A stretch of 10,441 nucleotides of DNA from an uncultured Lachnospiraceae bacterium (GTDB lineage Bacteria > Bacillota_A > Clostridia > Lachnospirales > Lachnospiraceae): contig CAMOFS010000025.1 of NCBI GenBank assembly GCA_946613735.1, positions 1-10,441 on the forward strand, given 5' to 3'. The notes under the pieces are model-generated. The model ran no database searches and was not told the origin of the DNA. It saw nothing but the letters and a program-made list of their open reading frames with translations. This document shows positions 7,421 to 10,441 of the stretch, piece by piece. A program made the translations under genes and the position numbers. How positions within the stretch are numbered: position 1 is the stretch's first letter; each line of letters opens with the position of its first letter.

Positions 7421-8165
7421 TACTGTTTCCATCATAACAGCAGTATATAATGCCGGATCCACCCTAAGGGAGACTGTGGAGTCCGTCATGGCGCAGTACT
7501 ATACAAGGTGGGAGCTCATCCTGATAGATGACTGCTCCACCGATGACAGCCGGGAAGTGATGGAATCCCTGGCTTTGGCTGATGACAGGATTCGCTGCCT
7601 GTACAATGACAAAAACTCCGGTGTAGCTCTCACACGCAACTACGGCATAAGGGAGGCCCGCGGGCGGTATATCGCTTTTTTGGACAGTGATGACACCTGG
7701 GATGTGGACAAGCTTTCCAGGCAGCTTGAGTTTATGGAGAAGGTGGATTCACCCTTTACCTACACCTCCATCAGGATAATGGACGAGGATGGGCATCCCA
7801 CCGGAAAGGAGCGGCATGTTCCTGACAGGGTGGATCATAAGATGCTTTTGATGGGTGATCCCATGCCTTGCCTTACCATAGTCATCGATACCGAACGCAT
7901 CCCAAAGGAAAAGATATATATGCCCGATATGCATCATGAAGACTATGCCGCGTTTTTAAACTGCCTCAGGGACGGCGCTGTGGCCAGGGGCTTAGATGAG
8001 GTGCTGGCCAGCTACAGGGTGAGCCGTTCGTCAGTAAGCGGCAACAAGCTTAAGACTGCCACCTGGCAGTGGAGGATACTCAGGGATCAGGAGGGACTGT
8101 CAGTCTTTAAGTCCTTTTACTATCTGTGCACCTACGCTTTTTTAGCGATAAAAAAAAGAATATGA
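7413..8165 (+). CDS. Family 2 glycosyltransferase, TuaG-like
   Basis: 250 residues from the preferred start, a compact single-domain GT-A enzyme of the cytoplasm or inner membrane face. It begins directly with the family's first strand (VSIITAVYN, 5-13), followed by D39-D40 in ILIDDCSTD, NSGVALTRN (68-76), and the metal-binding D91-S-D93-D94 in FLDSDD. E176-D177 in HHEDY is the likely catalytic-base region. The C-terminal stretch (S-Y-R-V at 200-203, SVSGNK at 207-212, W-Q-W at 218-220, GLSVFKS at 228-234) resembles, from memory, TuaG of the Bacillus subtilis teichuronic acid locus. It should add one sugar from a nucleotide donor to the lipid-linked intermediate begun by the upstream transferase. 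It overlaps that gene by 8 bp. Donor and linkage are not deducible. No missing key residues are seen. Confidence 0.92.
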   Translation: MNDTVSIITAVYNAGSTLRETVESVMAQYYTRWELILIDDCSTDDSREVMESLALADDRIRCLYNDKNSGVALTRNYGIREARGRYIAFLDSDDTWDVDKLSRQLEFMEKVDSPFTYTSIRIMDEDGHPTGKERHVPDRVDHKMLLMGDPMPCLTIVIDTERIPKEKIYMPDMHHEDYAAFLNCLRDGAVARGLDEVLASYRVSRSSVSGNKLKTATWQWRILRDQEGLSVFKSFYYLCTYAFLAIKKRI

Positions 8166-8211
8166 TCCAAAGCATGCCCCTGTCATCTAAAGCGAAGGAT
8201 CTTTAAAGAAT

Positions 8212-9309
8212 ATGAGTGTAAAACATATAGCAAAAGAATACATCAAAATGTTTGTGCAGGGATCCTACCTGCCTTCCATATACAAAAAGGCCGCAGCATC
8301 TCCGGTGGATCCTAAAAAGATCATCTTTGCGGATGCCCATAACCATGACACTCCCTACAGCATGAGGAGACTGGAGCAGGCGTGCCGCAACGCAGGCTTT
8401 GTGGTGGAGACTCATTACAGTGATTACCAAAAGGATGGCTTTACTGCTACCTGTAACGCCATGAAGGAGTTCATGAGATCCTATGCCACGGCCCATGCGG
8501 TGGTGATAAGTGACACCTTTTTACCAGTGGCAGGTTGTGAAAAAAGACTTGAGACTAAGGTGGTTCAGCTGTGGCACGGAGCAGGTGCCCTGAAGAAATT
8601 CGGTTACGCCACCACGGATGATGTGCCTTCATACTACAGGGGGAATATATATAAAAATTATGATCTTATCACCGTAAGCGGGGTTAGGGCCGTAGAGCCG
8701 TTTTCCATTTCCATGCGTGCCGGTGAAGGAGTGACGAGGCCTGTCGGAGTCAGCCGGACGGACAATTATTTTGACACTGAATATATGGAGGATACCCGCA
8801 AAAAGGTATATGCCGCCTACCCCGAAGCCCGGGATAAAAAGGTGGTGCTCTACGCTCCCACCTTCCGGGGACATGCGGACTCAGCCGGGGAAGCGGATAC
8901 CCAGGTGGTGGCATCACGCATAAAAAAAGAGCTTTCAGGTGACTGGTATCTGATATCCAGCGCCCATCCCCATGCACGGGAAAAAAGCACCCTTTGTACT
9001 GAGGAGCTGATGCTTGTGGCGGACGTGCTGATCACTGATTATTCCTCCATAGTTTTTGACTTTCTTTTCTTACGCCGGCCGGTGGTTTTATATGCTCCCG
9101 ACTACAAAAGCTTTGGCAGGCTAAGGGGCTTTTACACGCCCTACGAGGAGCTTCCCGGCAGGATAGTTACGGATATAAGGGAGCTTTCATCGGCTATCGA
9201 AATTGAATGCGCCGAATATGATGTTAAAAAAACCGAAAGCTATCTGGAAAAATACCTGGAAGCCTGTGACGGTCACGCCACTGAGAGGATAGTGGAATAC
9301 TTGAAATAA
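8212..9309 (+). CDS. CDP-glycerol:poly(glycerophosphate)-type glycerophosphotransferase, TagB/TagF-like
   Basis: 365 residues matching the Glyphos_transf catalytic domain, close in length to TagB (about 380) and much shorter than TagF with its extra N-terminal domain. Visible landmarks are LWHGAG (120-125) with H122, GVSRTD (179-184), VLYAPTFRG (212-220), the H252-P-H254 stretch, and ITDYSS (274-279) followed by FDF. The two histidine sites and DYSS are the conserved active-site elements that place glycerol phosphate, or a related polyol phosphate, from a CDP donor onto a lipid-linked acceptor. No membrane span is seen; family members attach to the membrane peripherally. The gene follows the GT2 gene after 46 bp with no convincing promoter, so it probably shares the operon. 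The ribosome site is poor (AAGGA at 8195-8199, 12 bases upstream). Whether it primes, polymerises or decorates cannot be told. The donor could also be CDP-ribitol. Confidence 0.9.
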   Translation: MSVKHIAKEYIKMFVQGSYLPSIYKKAAASPVDPKKIIFADAHNHDTPYSMRRLEQACRNAGFVVETHYSDYQKDGFTATCNAMKEFMRSYATAHAVVISDTFLPVAGCEKRLETKVVQLWHGAGALKKFGYATTDDVPSYYRGNIYKNYDLITVSGVRAVEPFSISMRAGEGVTRPVGVSRTDNYFDTEYMEDTRKKVYAAYPEARDKKVVLYAPTFRGHADSAGEADTQVVASRIKKELSGDWYLISSAHPHAREKSTLCTEELMLVADVLITDYSSIVFDFLFLRRPVVLYAPDYKSFGRLRGFYTPYEELPGRIVTDIRELSSAIEIECAEYDVKKTESYLEKYLEACDGHATERIVEYLK

Positions 9310-9329
9310 GCAGTAGGCAGGTTTATAAT
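9301..9329 (+). promoter_or_regulatory. Strong sigmaA-type promoter for the NlpC/P60 gene
   Basis: TTGAAA (9301-9306) and a perfect TATAAT (9324-9329) are separated by exactly 17 bases. The -35 box lies on the last two codons and stop of the preceding gene (9309). Transcription would begin near 9336, giving a leader of about 25 bases that carries the ribosome site CAGGAGAG (9349-9356) before the ATG at 9360. No terminator hairpin is visible between the two genes, so read-through from the operon is also likely. Confidence 0.8.
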
Positions 9330-9359
9330 TAAATGATTGTTTTTCTGACAGGAGAGTAT

Positions 9360-10441
9360 ATGAATATCAGGTATCTTAAAAAGAGGATCATAGCGGTTTG
9401 TGTGGTGGCTGCAATGTCAGCGACCATGCTTTTCGGGGGCACAGCTGATGCCACCAGGAGCATAGATGAGATCGAGCAGGACAGGAGCGAGCTCAAGGAG
9501 GAGATCGGGGCTTTGGATTCCGAGCTGGTGGATCTTTTGGCGGAGATCAACAGCATTTCCTATGAGATCTCAGTCAACGAGCAGGAGATCGATGACTTAA
9601 AGTACGAGCTGAAGGAGGCTAAAAAGGCTGAAAAGACCCAGTACAAATACATGAAAAAACGCATGAAGGCCATGTATGAAAATGACCAGAAGAGCGTTGT
9701 CACCATGCTTTTGGAGTCGGGCAGCTTCAGTGATTTTTTGAACAAGATAGAATATGCCAATGCTGTATATGAATATGATCAGCAGCTTCTCAACACCTAC
9801 ATAGGTATCAAGGAGGAGATCAAGGAGATGGAGCTGTCCCTGGAGAAGGATCAGGCTTCTCTTCAGGCTGAAAAGAACACCCTTGATTCCAAGCAGGCAT
9901 CCCTTAACAGTATGATAACTGCCAAGAGATCCCAGATGGCGGACTTTGACAAGGAGCTTGAAAAGGCCCGTGAGATCGCTGCCAGAAAGGCAGAGGAGGA
10001 GCGTCTGGAGCGTGAACGCAAGAGACAGGAGGAACTGGCGAGAAAGGCTGCAGAGCTGGCCAGACAGCAGGCTGAGGAACAGGCCAGACAGGAAGAACAA
10101 GACGATGATGAGGACTATGAGGATGACGAGGTGGATGACGGCACCGGCGGCCAGGATCTCAATCCCAGTCCTACCACCGGAGTCAGCGGATCTGCGGTAG
10201 TGGCCTTTGCCAACCAGTTTGTGGGTAATCCTTACGTATGGGGCGGCAACTCCCTTACCAACGGCTGCGACTGTTCGGGCTTTGTGGTACAGGTTTACTC
10301 TAACTTCGGCATCAATCTGTCAGCATCCAGGAGCTCGTCGTCTCTTCGCTCGGTGGGCAGTGCCGTAAGCATCAACAATGTCCAGCCCGGAGATATCGTA
10401 TGCTATCCGGGACATGTGGGCATATACGCTGGCGGAGGCAC
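9360..10441 (+). CDS. Secreted coiled-coil NlpC/P60 peptidoglycan endopeptidase, PcsB-like (3' end beyond window)
   Basis: The first 360 residues are present and the gene runs off the window in frame. A signal peptide occupies 1-31 (KKR, hydrophobic core, cleavage after ADA). Residues about 34-200 form a long coiled coil like that of PcsB/CwlO-type hydrolases, including the MKAMYE...LLESGSFSDFL region (102-127), which in that family helps contact a membrane regulator. Residues about 200-247 are a highly charged Lys/Glu/Arg/Gln/Ala helix, then a very acidic linker (about 247-260). The NlpC/P60 domain starts near 278, with catalytic C305 in DCSGFV and H352 in PGHVGIY; the third catalytic residue would lie beyond the end. 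Such enzymes cut gamma-D-Glu to diamino-acid bonds during division or elongation, and PcsB and CwlO are activated by FtsEX. CAGGAGAG (9349-9356) gives a clear start. It has its own promoter, so it is functionally related to but separate from the operon. Confidence 0.92.
   Translation, partial: MNIRYLKKRIIAVCVVAAMSATMLFGGTADATRSIDEIEQDRSELKEEIGALDSELVDLLAEINSISYEISVNEQEIDDLKYELKEAKKAEKTQYKYMKKRMKAMYENDQKSVVTMLLESGSFSDFLNKIEYANAVYEYDQQLLNTYIGIKEEIKEMELSLEKDQASLQAEKNTLDSKQASLNSMITAKRSQMADFDKELEKAREIAARKAEEERLERERKRQEELARKAAELARQQAEEQARQEEQDDDEDYEDDEVDDGTGGQDLNPSPTTGVSGSAVVAFANQFVGNPYVWGGNSLTNGCDCSGFVVQVYSNFGINLSASRSSSSLRSVGSAVSINNVQPGDIVCYPGHVGIYAGGG

Noticed and set aside
8161..8166. TATGAT as a -10 box for the TagB/F-like gene
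   Set aside because: No -35 box is found at suitable spacing, and the gene sits 46 bp downstream of the operon, so shared transcription is simpler.
9310..9359. Terminator between the TagB/F-like gene and the NlpC/P60 gene
   Set aside because: I found no stem with a following T tract. The TTTTT at 9340-9344 is not preceded by a stable hairpin.
1..10441. CRISPR array, tRNA, rRNA, insertion sequence, prophage or riboswitch
   Set aside because: No regularly spaced repeats, transposase motifs, terminal repeats or RNA-gene signatures were seen. Non-coding gaps are at most about 73 bases.

Overview
The window looks like a chromosomal piece of a low-to-moderate-GC Gram-positive of the class Clostridia, most likely family Lachnospiraceae. 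This is inferred from gene content: an FN3-repeat amidase/glucosaminidase, a PcsB-like NlpC/P60 protein, multi-spanning membrane proteins resembling those called DUF6077 in this family, strong AGGAG-type ribosome binding sites and sigmaA-like promoters. All supported genes lie on the + strand. The minus-strand reading frames look like shadows.

Layout. Positions 1-73 hold a putative extended -10 promoter and an 8-bp inverted repeat. Positions 74-3852 hold four membrane-protein genes that form two tandem pairs (74-1156 + 1164-1997 and 2009-3079 + 3076-3852). The pairs are paralogous: first halves align with each other (D-x-AFY, TDT-[IM]-Y, IR...K, SSM) and second halves align with each other (V-Y-[WY]-R-x-x-W-x-x-P; ELL-x-[DE]-T). 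In both pairs the chain is cut at the same place, after the last membrane helix of the first half. Each pair resembles one GT-C-fold glycosyltransferase-like protein made as two polypeptides. Positions 3849-5993 encode a secreted two-headed peptidoglycan hydrolase (zinc amidase, three FN3-like repeats, glucosaminidase). Positions 5993-7420 encode a polyprenyl-phosphate sugar-1-phosphate transferase, 7413-8165 a TuaG-like family 2 glycosyltransferase, and 8212-9309 a TagB/TagF-like glycerophosphotransferase.

The first seven genes are spaced by 11 bp or less or overlap (four of the six junctions overlap), so they read as one translationally coupled operon. The eighth follows after 46 bp. A well-formed promoter (TTGAAA, 17 bp, TATAAT) starts on the last codons of the eighth gene and serves a separate unit: a secreted coiled-coil NlpC/P60 endopeptidase (9360 to beyond the window end, incomplete).

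Together the genes suggest assembly of a wall-linked, teichoic- or teichuronic-like polymer. The sugar transferase loads the first sugar on undecaprenyl phosphate, the GT2 and TagB/F-like enzymes extend or decorate it with sugar and polyol phosphate, and the split membrane proteins may add lipid-linked sugars on the outer face. The co-translated hydrolase may open peptidoglycan during growth or polymer insertion. No flippase, polymerase, ABC exporter or LCP ligase is in the window. The item most worth pursuing is the twice-repeated, identically placed split of the GT-C-like protein.
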